The position numbers were made by a program, and so were the translations under genes. A DNA stretch of 64,000 bases. Source: Pollutimonas sp035515055. Lineage in GTDB: Bacteria; Pseudomonadota; Gammaproteobacteria; Burkholderiales; Burkholderiaceae_B. The stretch is taken from NCBI GenBank assembly GCA_035515055.1, contig DATJBV010000067.1, forward strand, positions 1 to 64,000. The letters run 5' to 3'. The first letter of the stretch is position 1. Every line of letters starts with the position of its first letter. The notes beneath the pieces were generated by a model. That model was not told where the DNA came from, did not search any database, and saw only the letters and a program-made list of their open reading frames with translations. Positions 8,485 through 18,705 of this stretch are shown in pieces.

Positions 8485-9098
8485 CCTGGCGGGCAGGATA
8501 CGGACTGCAGTAAGCGGCCAGTCTCGAATGCTGGCAAGCCCATGACGCCGGTGTAGCTGCCGCTGATGTGGGCGATGAACAGTGCCGCCATACCCTGTAT
8601 GCCATAGGCTCCTGCCTTTCCCATGGGTTCGCCGGTTTCGACGTAGGCCTGGATGTCCGTCCTGGACAAGGCGGCAAAACGAACTTCGGTAACCGACACG
8701 GCTTCGAAGAAGCGATCTTGGTGTGCCAGGACGACGGCGGTATGAACGAAATGGGTATTGCCGGAAAGCCTGGCGAGCATATGTTCGGCGTCTGCGTGGT
8801 CCACCGGTTTGCCCAGCACCAGCCCGTCAAGTATGACGGTGGTGTCGGCGGCGAGGATCGGGTAAGTATTCGGTGACTGGACCCTGGCTGCGTCCGAGGC
8901 CAGCCAGGCGGCCGCGCGCGCGGCCTTGTCGCGGGCGGTGCGGCGCACGTATACGTCTGCCGCCTCGCCGGGGAGTTGGGGCTCGTCTTCGCCCTCGGGT
9001 GCCGGAACCCTTAAGACTTCGTGGGCAATGCCTAGTTGCGATAGGATCTGGCGTCGGCGCGGACTGGCCGACGCCAGGTAAATCATGGGAGGTTTCAT
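8481..9098 (-). CDS. maf: Maf-family nucleoside triphosphate pyrophosphatase
   Basis: A 205-residue Maf/YhdE-type protein that hydrolyses non-canonical or pyrimidine nucleoside triphosphates to monophosphates. The N-terminal signature SASPRRRQIL (about residues 9-18) and ILAADTTVILDGLVLGKP carry the expected phosphate and metal contacts. The DTTV and GKP contexts fit the dTTP/UTP branch better than the 7-methyl-GTP branch, but this is a soft call. It is the last gene of the minus-strand block, 8 bp after pyk, and its 3' end overlaps tctA by four bases. Confidence 0.88.
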   Translation of the reverse strand: MKPPMIYLASASPRRRQILSQLGIAHEVLRVPAPEGEDEPQLPGEAADVYVRRTARDKAARAAAWLASDAARVQSPNTYPILAADTTVILDGLVLGKPVDHADAEHMLARLSGNTHFVHTAVVLAHQDRFFEAVSVTEVRFAALSRTDIQAYVETGEPMGKAGAYGIQGMAALFIAHISGSYTGVMGLPAFETGRLLQSVSCPPG

Positions 9099-9106
9099 GC
9101 TGGCGT

Positions 9107-10546
9107 TCAGTCGACGATGAGAATTTTCATGGTGTTGGTTCCACCGCTGACGCTATCGAAATCACCCTTGGTCAGGATGATCCAATCGCCCTTGCTTAAT
9201 AATGACTGTTCTTTTAGTTTTGCAATAGCGGCATCGCTGACCATTGCCGGCTCCATTTCCGTCGCGTCGAAGGGAACGGTATAGACGCCGCGGAACATGG
9301 CGGCGCGCCGCTGCGTGCCGGGATGACGGGTATGGCAGTAAATGGGCACCCCCGACCGGATGCGCGACATGATCAATGGAGTGTGTCCGCTTTCGGTAAG
9401 GCTGATGATGGCCTTGATCCCGGGGAAATGGTTGGCGGCGTACATGGCGGCCAACGCGATCGTTTCATCGCACCGGGAGAAGGTTTCGCCCAGGCGGTGC
9501 TGGGAGCGGGTGGTGGTGGGCTCTTGCTCGGCGCCCACGCACACACGCGCCATGGCCGTCACTGCTTCCACTGGGTATTGACCCGAGGCGCTCTCGGCCG
9601 ACAACATGACCGCATCGGTGTAATCGAGCACCGCATTGGCCACGTCGGAGACTTCCGCGCGCGTGGGCAAAGGACTGCTTATCATCGACTCCATCATCTG
9701 GGTGGCGGTGATCACCAGCTTATTGAGCGTGCGGGCGTGCTGAATGATGCGTTTCTGTATTCCGACCAGACGCGCATCGCCCACTTCCACGCCCAGGTCG
9801 CCCCGGGCCACCATGACGCCGTCGCTGACTTTAATGATGGCGTCCAGCGCGCTGTCGTCGGCGACGGCTTCCGCCCGTTCTATTTTTGCGATGATCCAGG
9901 CGCGACTGCCGGCGGCCTCGACCAGTTTGCGCGCTTCCATGATATCGCTTCCGTAGCGCGGAAAGGAAACGGCCACGTAGTCCATTTCCAGTTCGGCGGC
10001 AAGCTTGATGTCTTCGCGGTCCTTGTCCGTTAGGCTGGGGGCGGAAATGCCGCCACCGCGGCGGTTTATGCCTTTGTTGTTGGAGAGTGGCCCGCCCACC
10101 GTAACCACGGTGCGCACTGTATTTTCGTCTACCGATTCGACCATTAGCACGACCCGACCGTCGTCCAGCAGCAGCTCGTCGCCGGGGTGGCAGTCTTGCA
10201 CGAGGCTAGGGTAGTCGATCCCCACGATCGATTCGTCACCTTCTTCCGACGGATGCTGGATGGAAAGCGTAAAGCTCTGCCCGGTCTTGAGGTTTACCTT
10301 GGTGTTTTTGAAGCGCGCGATGCGGATCTTCGGTCCCTGCAAGTCGCCCATGATGGCTACATACCGGCCGTGCTTTTCGGAGAGGCGGCGCACCAATTCA
10401 ACGCGCTTTCGATGGTCTTCCGGTTCGCCGTGGGAAAAGTTGAGGCGGGCAACATCCATTCCGGCCAATATCAGCTGCTCGATAGTTTCGGCGCTGGAAC
10501 TGGCCGGACCAAGGGTCGCGACGATTTTAGTGCGGCGTTTGGTCAT
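9107..10546 (-). CDS. pyk: Pyruvate kinase
   Basis: A 479-residue enzyme converting phosphoenolpyruvate and ADP to pyruvate and ATP. The N terminus has KIVATLGPASSS and LNFSHG; the active-site lysine motif is IIAKIERAEAV and the metal-binding loop MVARGDLGVEVG. The C-terminal allosteric domain is present, and the length is normal for a bacterial type II enzyme. It lies between rlmH (30-bp gap) and maf (8-bp gap), transcribed with them. Confidence 0.95.
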   Translation of the reverse strand: MTKRRTKIVATLGPASSSAETIEQLILAGMDVARLNFSHGEPEDHRKRVELVRRLSEKHGRYVAIMGDLQGPKIRIARFKNTKVNLKTGQSFTLSIQHPSEEGDESIVGIDYPSLVQDCHPGDELLLDDGRVVLMVESVDENTVRTVVTVGGPLSNNKGINRRGGGISAPSLTDKDREDIKLAAELEMDYVAVSFPRYGSDIMEARKLVEAAGSRAWIIAKIERAEAVADDSALDAIIKVSDGVMVARGDLGVEVGDARLVGIQKRIIQHARTLNKLVITATQMMESMISSPLPTRAEVSDVANAVLDYTDAVMLSAESASGQYPVEAVTAMARVCVGAEQEPTTTRSQHRLGETFSRCDETIALAAMYAANHFPGIKAIISLTESGHTPLIMSRIRSGVPIYCHTRHPGTQRRAAMFRGVYTVPFDATEMEPAMVSDAAIAKLKEQSLLSKGDWIILTKGDFDSVSGGTNTMKILIVD

Positions 10547-10576
10547 GGCAGGCTTTTTTTTTGTGAGTTGGCGCGG

Positions 10577-11047
10577 TCAGGCGCGGTGGTAGGGATGACC
10601 GGTCATGATAGCCCAGGCGCGGTACAACTGCTCGGCAAGCACCACGCGAACCATCGGGTGTGGCAAGGTCAGCGAAGATAGGCGCAACAAGCCCTTGCAG
10701 CTTTGCTTGAGCTCGGAGTCCAGGCCGTCGGGGCCTCCGATCAGGAACACGATGTCCTGGCCGAATCCCCGCCAGTTTTCAAGGCGCTGGGCAAGAGCGG
10801 CGGTGCCGATATCTTGGCCGCGTTCATCCAGCGCGATGCGATAGGCGCCCGCGGGTATGGCGGCTTCGATGCGCTTTGCTTCGGCCTGCATCATCTGGGC
10901 GGCGGTTTTGCCCGATGTGCGCGGTTCTGGCTTGACTTCGCGTAGTTCCAGAGCGCAGTCCGCGGGCAGGCGCTTGGCGTAGTCGCGCCAGGCCGTTTCC
11001 ACCCAGTCCGGCATGCGTTGGCCTACCGCGATAACGATCAGCTTCAT
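10577..11047 (-). CDS. rlmH: 23S rRNA (pseudouridine-1915-N3)-methyltransferase RlmH
   Basis: A 156-residue SPOUT-fold methyltransferase that modifies helix 69 of 23S rRNA on assembled ribosomes. The SAM-binding knot region FLIGGPDGL and the C-terminal LPHPMVRVVLAEQLYRAWAIMTGHPYHRA are nearly invariant in RlmH. It follows rsfS by 14 bp, the usual arrangement in betaproteobacteria, where both act on the 50S subunit. Confidence 0.96.
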   Translation of the reverse strand: MKLIVIAVGQRMPDWVETAWRDYAKRLPADCALELREVKPEPRTSGKTAAQMMQAEAKRIEAAIPAGAYRIALDERGQDIGTAALAQRLENWRGFGQDIVFLIGGPDGLDSELKQSCKGLLRLSSLTLPHPMVRVVLAEQLYRAWAIMTGHPYHRA

Positions 11048-11061
11048 TAGGCCGCCCGGCG

Positions 11062-11457
11062 TTACTCGTCGTCGAAGCTGAACGACTCAGGCATGGTGGG
11101 TTGCATGGACTGCGGCAACAGCTTGACGTGTACTGGCTTGCCGCCCCAGATTTCTTCCAGGTTGTAATACATGCGGATGGAGGGGGTCATGCAATGAATG
11201 ACGATGTCGCCCAAGTCGACGAGCACCCATTCGCCTGTGTCTTCGCCTTCGTAGGCGACGATCGGAATTTTGTGTTCGCGGGCGCTGTCTGCCACGCTGG
11301 ACGCCAGGCTGCGCGTTTGACGATTGGACGACCCGGTGGCAATGACCACGCGATCGAACAAGCCGGTAATGTGGGTGGTATTGAAGATTTTGATGTCCTG
11401 CGCTTTGACGTCTTCAAGGGCGTCAATAACAAGGCGTTGCAGTTTTTGTATTTCCAT
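11062..11457 (-). CDS. rsfS: Ribosomal silencing factor RsfS
   Basis: A 131-residue protein that binds ribosomal protein uL14 and blocks 30S/50S joining in starved cells. DIKIFNTTHITGLFDRVVIATGSSNRQTRSLA and GEWVLVDLGDIVIHCM are hallmark segments. The frame can be opened to 11517, but that adds 20 unrelated residues and would overlap nadD by 38 bases; the ATG at 11457 gives the usual N terminus (MEIQKLQRLV). It is 22 bp downstream of nadD. The extra C-terminal tail after the core domain is typical of betaproteobacterial members. Confidence 0.93.
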   Translation of the reverse strand: MEIQKLQRLVIDALEDVKAQDIKIFNTTHITGLFDRVVIATGSSNRQTRSLASSVADSAREHKIPIVAYEGEDTGEWVLVDLGDIVIHCMTPSIRMYYNLEEIWGGKPVHVKLLPQSMQPTMPESFSFDDE

Positions 11458-11479
11458 GGGAGAACTATACCGTGAGACG

Positions 11480-12088
11480 TTAGGCGACAGGCGCTCGATA
11501 GAGCCCATTTTGTTCAATATATTGCGCTACTGCAACATCCAGCAAGCCGTCAGTCGCCTCGGAGGCGGCGATGCGGTGGCGGATGATGGTGGCCGATATG
11601 GGCGTGGGCTGGAACGGTAGCTCGATGAGGCTGCGGCCTTGATTGTTCAGCTCGGACAATAGCGCTTGGGGCGCAGCAAGAGGCGAACCCGGACGCTGGG
11701 CGACCGCCAGCGTAACCAAGCCGATAATCTCGCGCCATTCATGCCAAGAGCAGAAATTTTCGAGCTGGTCCGCCCCCAATATCCAGTAATAGACGGCGGC
11801 GCCCGGAAGTTGCCGCAGCGTATCGATGGTATAGGTCTTGCCGCCTCGCTGTATCTCGACGGGGTTGACACCCAACCGAGGCAGACCGCGTATGGCGATC
11901 TCGAGCATGGCCATGCGCTGCTCGCCCGTCGCGGAAAGAGGGCGGCGCTGCCAGGGATCCGATGCCGGCACCAACTGCACCTCGTTCAGTTCCAGTGCGT
12001 GCAGGGCAGTTTCCGCAAGAGCGATATGGGCGAGATGCACGGGATCAAAACTGCCGCCCAGCAGGCCGATTTTCTTCTTTACAGCCAT
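11480..12088 (-). CDS. nadD: Nicotinate-nucleotide adenylyltransferase
   Basis: A 202-residue enzyme that adenylylates nicotinate mononucleotide in NAD biosynthesis. The nucleotidyltransferase motif GLLGGSFDPVHLAHIALAE is at the N terminus. The C-terminal ISATIIRHRIA matches the ISSTxIR motif of the superfamily. The start overlaps the 3' end of hemF by 10 bp, which suggests translational coupling. Confidence 0.93.
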   Translation of the reverse strand: MAVKKKIGLLGGSFDPVHLAHIALAETALHALELNEVQLVPASDPWQRRPLSATGEQRMAMLEIAIRGLPRLGVNPVEIQRGGKTYTIDTLRQLPGAAVYYWILGADQLENFCSWHEWREIIGLVTLAVAQRPGSPLAAPQALLSELNNQGRSLIELPFQPTPISATIIRHRIAASEATDGLLDVAVAQYIEQNGLYRAPVA

Positions 12089-12980
12089 TCGCGCGGTTTC
12101 AGGTAGTGGGACAGCACGGCCTCGGGGCTATCCTGGTCAGGCGTCCAGTTGTAGCGCCATGTTGCCTTCGGCGGCATGGAAAGCAGAATGGATTCGGTGC
12201 GGCCGCCGGACTGCAGTCCGAAGAGTGTGCCGCGATCGAAAACCAGGTTGAATTCGACATAGCGGCCGCGCCGATAGGATTGGAAATCGCGGTGGTGTTC
12301 TGTGTAGGGCGTGAGGCGCCGGCGTTCGACGATCGGCAAGTACGCGCCGAGGAAACAGTCGCCCACCGATCGGGTAAGGGCGAAGCTATGGTCGAATCCC
12401 TGCTCGTTCAGATCATCGAAGAACAGCCCACCCACGCCGCGGGTTTCGTCCCGGTGCTTAAGGTAGAAATATTGATCGCACCACGCCTTGTATGCCGGAT
12501 ACTTTTCTTCGCCGAACGCCGTCAGCGCGTTGCGGCAGCTTGCGTGAAAATGCCTGACGTCTTCTTCGTAAGGATAGTAGGGCGTCAGGTCCAGTCCTCC
12601 GCCAAACCAGAATACGTCTTCTTCTGCGGCACTGGCGGCATGTGCCACAAAAAGCCGCACATTCATGTGAACGGTGGGAATGAAGGGGTTGCGCGGATGC
12701 AGTACCAGCGACACGCCCATGGCCTCCCACGTGCGGCCGGCGAGTTCCGGCCGGTGGGCGCTGGCCGACGGCGGCAACAATTTGCCCCGCACATGGCTGA
12801 ACAGTACGCCGGCACGTTCAAGCAGCGGTCCGTTCTCCAGATACCGCGACACCCCGCCGCCGCCCTCGGGGCGTACCCATTGGTCGGCTTCGAAACGGCT
12901 TCCGTCCGCCTCTTCCAGCGCCTTGACGATACGCGATTGCAGATCCAGGAAGTAGTCGTGCGCGGTGGCGATAGGTACGG

Positions 12981-12984
<4 letters not shown>
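12079..12984 (-). CDS. hemF: Oxygen-dependent coproporphyrinogen III oxidase
   Basis: A 301-residue aerobic enzyme of haem biosynthesis converting coproporphyrinogen III to protoporphyrinogen IX. The signature FWFGGGLDLTPYYPYEEDVRHFH and the C-terminal RGRYVEFNLVFDRGTLFGL segment are present. A start at 13005 is possible, but the ATG at 12984 forms a classical ATGA overlap with the purD stop codon and gives a protein of the same size as E. coli HemF, so it is preferred. Confidence 0.94.
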
Positions 12985-14264
<1,280 letters not shown>

Positions 14265-14316
14265 AGTGTGCTTTCAGTACGGTGGGACAAGGTTGATGAG
14301 AAGGGAAAACATCCGC

Positions 14317-15048
14317 TTATGCGGACTCGTCGAGCACAGCAGTGGTATAGACCTCTTGAACGTCGTCCAGGCCTTCGAGCACGTCGAGCATTTTTTGCAT
14401 TTTTAGCGCGTCTTCGCCGGTCAGCTCGGTTTCAGTCAGGGCTTTCATGACGACATCCTGGACTTCGGGCTTAAGGCCGGCTTTCTCGAAGGCGGCCTTA
14501 ACGGCCGGATAATCGGCAACGGCGCACACGACCTCGATCATGCCGTCTTCATCGGTCACGATGTCTTCGGCTCCGGCTTCCAGTCCGGCTTCCATCACGG
14601 CGTCCTCGGACGTGCCCGGCGCAAAAAGGAATTGGCCGCAGTGCTTGAACATGAAAGCCACGGAGCCTTCCTGGCCCAGGTTGCCACCGTGCTTGGTGAA
14701 TGCATGGCGCACATCGGCGACGGTCCGGACGCGGTTGTCCGTCATGCAGTCGACGATGACCGCGGCGCCGTTCACGCCGTAGCCTTCGTAGCGAATTTGT
14801 TCATAGTCGGCGCCATCGACGCCGCCAGCGCCGCGCTGGATGGCGCGCTGGATGTTTTCTTTCGGCATGTTGGCCGCCATGCCCTTGTCCCAGGCCATGC
14901 GCAGGCTGGGGTTGGCATCCGGATCGGGGCCGCCGGCGCGCGCGGCGACGGTGATCTCACGAATAATTTTTGTCCAGAGTTTGCCCCGTTTGGCATCTTG
15001 GCGACCCTTGCGGTGCTGGATATTCGCCCATTTACTATGACCGGCCAT
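14317..15048 (-). CDS. yebC: YebC/PmpR family protein (TACO1-like)
   Basis: A 243-residue protein beginning MAGHSKWANIQHRKGRQDAKRGK, diagnostic of the YebC/TACO1 family. Members have been described as DNA-binding regulators and, more recently, as factors relieving ribosome stalling. It is the first gene of the minus-strand housekeeping block and is divergent from the HerA-like gene, separated by 109 bp. Confidence 0.94.
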   Translation of the reverse strand: MAGHSKWANIQHRKGRQDAKRGKLWTKIIREITVAARAGGPDPDANPSLRMAWDKGMAANMPKENIQRAIQRGAGGVDGADYEQIRYEGYGVNGAAVIVDCMTDNRVRTVADVRHAFTKHGGNLGQEGSVAFMFKHCGQFLFAPGTSEDAVMEAGLEAGAEDIVTDEDGMIEVVCAVADYPAVKAAFEKAGLKPEVQDVVMKALTETELTGEDALKMQKMLDVLEGLDDVQEVYTTAVLDESA

Positions 15049-15157
15049 AAATGTGTCAACTATTCAAGATAAAGAAGGTGATTTTAGCGCGTGCAGAGCA
15101 AAGAGCATCGAATTACACTCGGGCAATCTCTAAGCCCTCAAGCCAAACGGAAAAAAC

Positions 15158-16648
15158 ATGACCAATGCGCCTGTGATTGCCAAAAATGCCAGCGTCGAAC
15201 TGGTTCTTCTGCCGCAGCTTGCCAACCGCCACGGCTGCATCACCGGCGCGACCGGAACGGGCAAGACGGTCAGTCTGCAACTTATGGCGGAAGCCTTTTC
15301 GCGCATGGGCACGCCCGTCTTCCTGGCCGACGTGAAAGGCGACCTTACCGGCGTATCGCAGGCGGGCGAGCCGACACCGAAGCTGGCGAAACGGCTGGAA
15401 AGCCTGGGATTGCCCGAACCGGCCTGGGGAGGCAGTCCGGTGGTCTTGTGGGACATCTTCGGCGAGCAGGGGCATCCCGTGCGCGCGACGGTCTCCGACA
15501 TGGGGCCATTGCTGCTCGCGCGCATGCTGGAGCTTAACGATACTCAGGAAGGCGTCCTGAGCCTGGTGTTCAAGGTCGCCGACGATGAAGGCTTGTTGCT
15601 GCTCGACATGAAAGACTTGCGCGCCATGCTGCAAAACGTGGCGGATCGCGCGGCCGAGCTGCGTACGCGCTACGGCAATGTATCGTCGGCGTCGATCGGC
15701 GCGATACAACGCAGCCTGTTGCGCCTGGAGGCGCAGGGGGCCGAACAGTTTTTCGGCGAGCCCATGCTCGACGTCTTCGATATGATCAGGGTCAACGAGA
15801 AGGGGCAAGGCGTCGTCAACGTCCTGGCGGCCGACAGGCTCATGCAGGCGCCGCGTCTCTATGCGGCTTTCCTATTGTGGATGCTCGCCGAACTTTACGA
15901 GGCGCTCCCGGAAATCGGCGATCCGGAAAAACCGAAGTTCGTCTTCTTCTTCGACGAGGCCCATTTGCTCTTCAACGACGCGCCGCGTGCGCTGCTAGAG
16001 AAGATCGAGCAGGTCGTTCGCCTGGTGCGTTCGAAAGGGGTCGGCATTTACTTCGTCACACAGAATCCGCTCGACATACCCGACACGGTGCTCGGGCAAT
16101 TGGGCAACCGCATACAGCACGCCTTACGGGCATTCACGCCGCGCGATCAGAAAGCGGTTAAGACGGCCGCCGAAACCATGCGCCCGAACCCCGCGCTCGA
16201 TATCGAGGCAGCCATCACGGAACTGGGCGTGGGCGAGGCGCTGGTTTCCATGCTGGACGAAAAGGGGCGACCGACCATCACGGAGCGTGTGTGGATGTTG
16301 GCCCCGGGCAGCCGGATAGGTCCGGCATCCGACGCGGAGCGGCAAGCCATACGCGCCGTGTCGCTGCTGGGTGGGAAGTACGATAAATTGCACGACCGCG
16401 AATCCGCCAGCGAAATGTTGCTGAAACGCACCGAAATGGCTGCGGCGGAACAGGCAAAGCAAGCCGGCACGCCGGCTGGCGAAGGTGGCGGCGCCATGGG
16501 TGTGGTCAACGACTTTCTTTTCGGCTCCACGGGACCCCGCGGCGGCCGTCGCGACGGCATCGTCCAGTCGGTGGCAAAGAGCATGGTCCGGCGCACCGCC
16601 ACGCAGCTACTGCGCGGCGTGCTGGGTTCTCTGGTAGGACGCAAATAG
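15158..16648 (+). CDS. HerA-like ATPase, DUF853 family (YjgR type)
   Basis: A 496-residue P-loop ATPase. Walker A is GATGTGKT at residues 30-37; FVFFFDEAHLLF is the Walker B region, and QLGNRIQHALRAFTPRDQKA the downstream arginine-finger region. The low-complexity C terminus (GGGAMG and GGRRDG) is usual for YjgR-type proteins. The family is called helicase HerA-like, but its cellular role is not established, and no NurA nuclease partner is nearby. It is followed 10 bp later by the hydroxyacid dehydrogenase gene. Confidence 0.88.
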   Translation: MTNAPVIAKNASVELVLLPQLANRHGCITGATGTGKTVSLQLMAEAFSRMGTPVFLADVKGDLTGVSQAGEPTPKLAKRLESLGLPEPAWGGSPVVLWDIFGEQGHPVRATVSDMGPLLLARMLELNDTQEGVLSLVFKVADDEGLLLLDMKDLRAMLQNVADRAAELRTRYGNVSSASIGAIQRSLLRLEAQGAEQFFGEPMLDVFDMIRVNEKGQGVVNVLAADRLMQAPRLYAAFLLWMLAELYEALPEIGDPEKPKFVFFFDEAHLLFNDAPRALLEKIEQVVRLVRSKGVGIYFVTQNPLDIPDTVLGQLGNRIQHALRAFTPRDQKAVKTAAETMRPNPALDIEAAITELGVGEALVSMLDEKGRPTITERVWMLAPGSRIGPASDAERQAIRAVSLLGGKYDKLHDRESASEMLLKRTEMAAAEQAKQAGTPAGEGGGAMGVVNDFLFGSTGPRGGRRDGIVQSVAKSMVRRTATQLLRGVLGSLVGRK

Positions 16649-16658
16649 GCGGGTATCG

Positions 16659-17594
16659 ATGAGACTAAAGATAGTCGTAGCCGCAAGTTCGCATGAAGAT
16701 ACGCACGCCTGGGCGGGCGCATTCGCCTCGGCGCATCCGTCCATTGAATTCATTGCATATTCCTCCGATCGCGCTGGCGTCGGCGCCGACTATGCCATCG
16801 TCTGGTCGCCGCCGCCTGCATTGTTTGCTCAAGAGCAACGGCTGAAGGCGGTTTTCAACCTCGGCGCCGGCGTGGATCGCCTCTTGGCCATGCGCGGTCT
16901 TCCAACGGATTTGCCCGTCATACGTCTGGAAGACGCGGGAATGGCAACGCAAATGGCCGAGTATGTGCTCCATGGATTGGCGGACGTCTCGCGCGGTTTT
17001 GGGCGGTATCGGGCCGCGCAGGAATCGGGACAATGGACTCCGGCGCAGGCGATCGACTATGGGGAATGGCCGGTCGGCGTGATGGGCCTCGGGGCAATCG
17101 GCAGCGAAGTCGCGCAGGCGGTGGCGCAACGCGGGTATCCGACCGCAGGCTGGTCGCGAACCGGCCGCAGCCTGCCCGGCATAAAGACGTATGAAGGCGT
17201 TGAACTCGCCGCGTTCCTGACGCGTACGCGGGTGCTGGTCAACGTCTTGCCGCTTACCGACGCGACGCGCGACATTCTCGATCGGCGTCATCTGGGATTG
17301 CTACAGCGCGGCGGGTATTTGATCAATGTGGCGCGCGGTGCCCATGTCGTCGACGACGACTTGCTGGCCTTGATCGACGCCGGCCACTTGCAGGGGGCGT
17401 TGCTCGATGTGTTTCGCCAGGAACCCCTGCCGTGCGATCATCCGTATTGGCTGCATCCGAACGTGAAAATAACGCCGCATATATCGGCCATTACGGTAAG
17501 GCGCAATACCATCGAACAAGTCTTGCGCAAGGTCGATGCGCTGGAGCGCGGCCATGGCGTCTCCGGTATTGTGCCGCGCAGCCGCGGCTATTGA
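16659..17594 (+). CDS. ghrA: Glyoxylate/hydroxypyruvate reductase A-type 2-hydroxyacid dehydrogenase
   Basis: A 311-residue NAD(P)H-dependent D-2-hydroxyacid dehydrogenase. The Rossmann motif GLGAIGSEVAQ, the NVARGAHVVDDDLLALID catalytic-arginine segment and the HISA catalytic-histidine motif near the C terminus are present. The family reduces glyoxylate to glycolate and hydroxypyruvate to glycerate. It sits 43 bp upstream of a tartrate dehydrogenase/decarboxylase gene whose product can yield hydroxypyruvate or glycerate, so the pair may form a short tartrate-to-glycerate route. Confidence 0.87.
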   Translation: MRLKIVVAASSHEDTHAWAGAFASAHPSIEFIAYSSDRAGVGADYAIVWSPPPALFAQEQRLKAVFNLGAGVDRLLAMRGLPTDLPVIRLEDAGMATQMAEYVLHGLADVSRGFGRYRAAQESGQWTPAQAIDYGEWPVGVMGLGAIGSEVAQAVAQRGYPTAGWSRTGRSLPGIKTYEGVELAAFLTRTRVLVNVLPLTDATRDILDRRHLGLLQRGGYLINVARGAHVVDDDLLALIDAGHLQGALLDVFRQEPLPCDHPYWLHPNVKITPHISAITVRRNTIEQVLRKVDALERGHGVSGIVPRSRGY

Positions 17595-17637
17595 ATGTCG
17601 TCGAATTCATCAATCATCAACATAGTGGGAAAGCAAC

Positions 17638-18705
17638 GTGTCAAGAACGCATAAGATCGCTGTCATCGCCGGAGACGGTATCGGCAAGGAAGTCATGCCC
17701 GAAGGCCTGCGGGTGCTGGACGCCGTAGGGCTTCGGCATGGCATCCAATTCGAGTGGGACATGCTGGACTGGAGCTGCGATTACCATGCCAGGCACGGCC
17801 GCATGATGCCGGCCGACTGGAAAGCCCGGATAGGCGGGCACGAAGCTATCTTCTTCGGCGCCATCGGCTGGCCCGATGCCGTTCCCGACCACATCGCCCT
17901 CTGGGAATCGCTATTCAAATTCCGTCGAGAATTCGACCAGTACATCAACCTGCGGCCGGTGCGCCTGATGCCCGGCGTGAAGTCGCCGCTGGCGGGACGG
18001 CAGCCGGGCGACATCGATTTCTACATCGTGCGCGAGAACACCGAAGGCGAATACTCCAACAGCGGGGGCCGCCTGTTCGAGGGCACCCAGCGCGAGGTGG
18101 TGATCCAGGAAAGCGTCTTTACCCGTATCGGCGCCGAGCGCGTGCTTAAGTTCGCGTTCGAACTGGCGCAAAAGCGTGGAAAGCACTTGACGGCGGCAAC
18201 TAAGTCCAACGGCATATCCATTTCCATGCCGTGGTGGGACGAACGCGTGGCCGACATGGCAACGCGGTATCCCGATGTGCGCTGGGACAAATACCATATC
18301 GACATCTTGTGCGCGCACTTTGTGCAGCATCCGGATTGGTTCGACGTGGTCGTTGCGTCGAATTTGTTCGGCGACATCTTGTCCGACCTGGGTCCCGCGT
18401 GCACCGGCACCATCGGCATTGCGCCTTCGGCCAACCTCAATCCCGAACGCAACTTTCCGTCATTATTCGAGCCTGTGCACGGTTCCGCGCCGGACATCTA
18501 CGGCAAAGGGATCGCCAACCCCGTCGGACAAATCTGGAGCGGGGCGATGATGCTCGACTTCCTGGGCTACCCCCAGGCGGCGCAAGAGGTGGTCGGCGCC
18601 ATCGAGACTGTGCTGGAAAACGGACCGCGCACGCCCGATCTGCGGGGCAACGCCAGCACCAGCGATGTAGGCAAGGCGATCGCCTCTGTTATTGCCCAGG
18701 GCTAG
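17638..18705 (+). CDS. ttuC: Tartrate dehydrogenase/decarboxylase (isocitrate/isopropylmalate dehydrogenase family)
   Basis: A 355-residue protein with a GTG start, of the beta-decarboxylating dehydrogenase family. IAVIAGDGIGKEV is the N-terminal motif; NTEGEYSNSGG and LTAATKSNGISISMPWWDE contain substrate and cofactor residues, and the metal aspartates lie in ASNLFGDILSDLGP. The tryptophan-rich part (HEAIFFGAIGWPDAVPDHIALWESL) marks the tartrate/malate branch rather than LeuB. Family members act on tartrate and D-malate, so D-malate dehydrogenase is the alternative. The 3' end overlaps the convergent transporter gene by 17 bp. Confidence 0.87.
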   Translation: MSRTHKIAVIAGDGIGKEVMPEGLRVLDAVGLRHGIQFEWDMLDWSCDYHARHGRMMPADWKARIGGHEAIFFGAIGWPDAVPDHIALWESLFKFRREFDQYINLRPVRLMPGVKSPLAGRQPGDIDFYIVRENTEGEYSNSGGRLFEGTQREVVIQESVFTRIGAERVLKFAFELAQKRGKHLTAATKSNGISISMPWWDERVADMATRYPDVRWDKYHIDILCAHFVQHPDWFDVVVASNLFGDILSDLGPACTGTIGIAPSANLNPERNFPSLFEPVHGSAPDIYGKGIANPVGQIWSGAMMLDFLGYPQAAQEVVGAIETVLENGPRTPDLRGNASTSDVGKAIASVIAQG

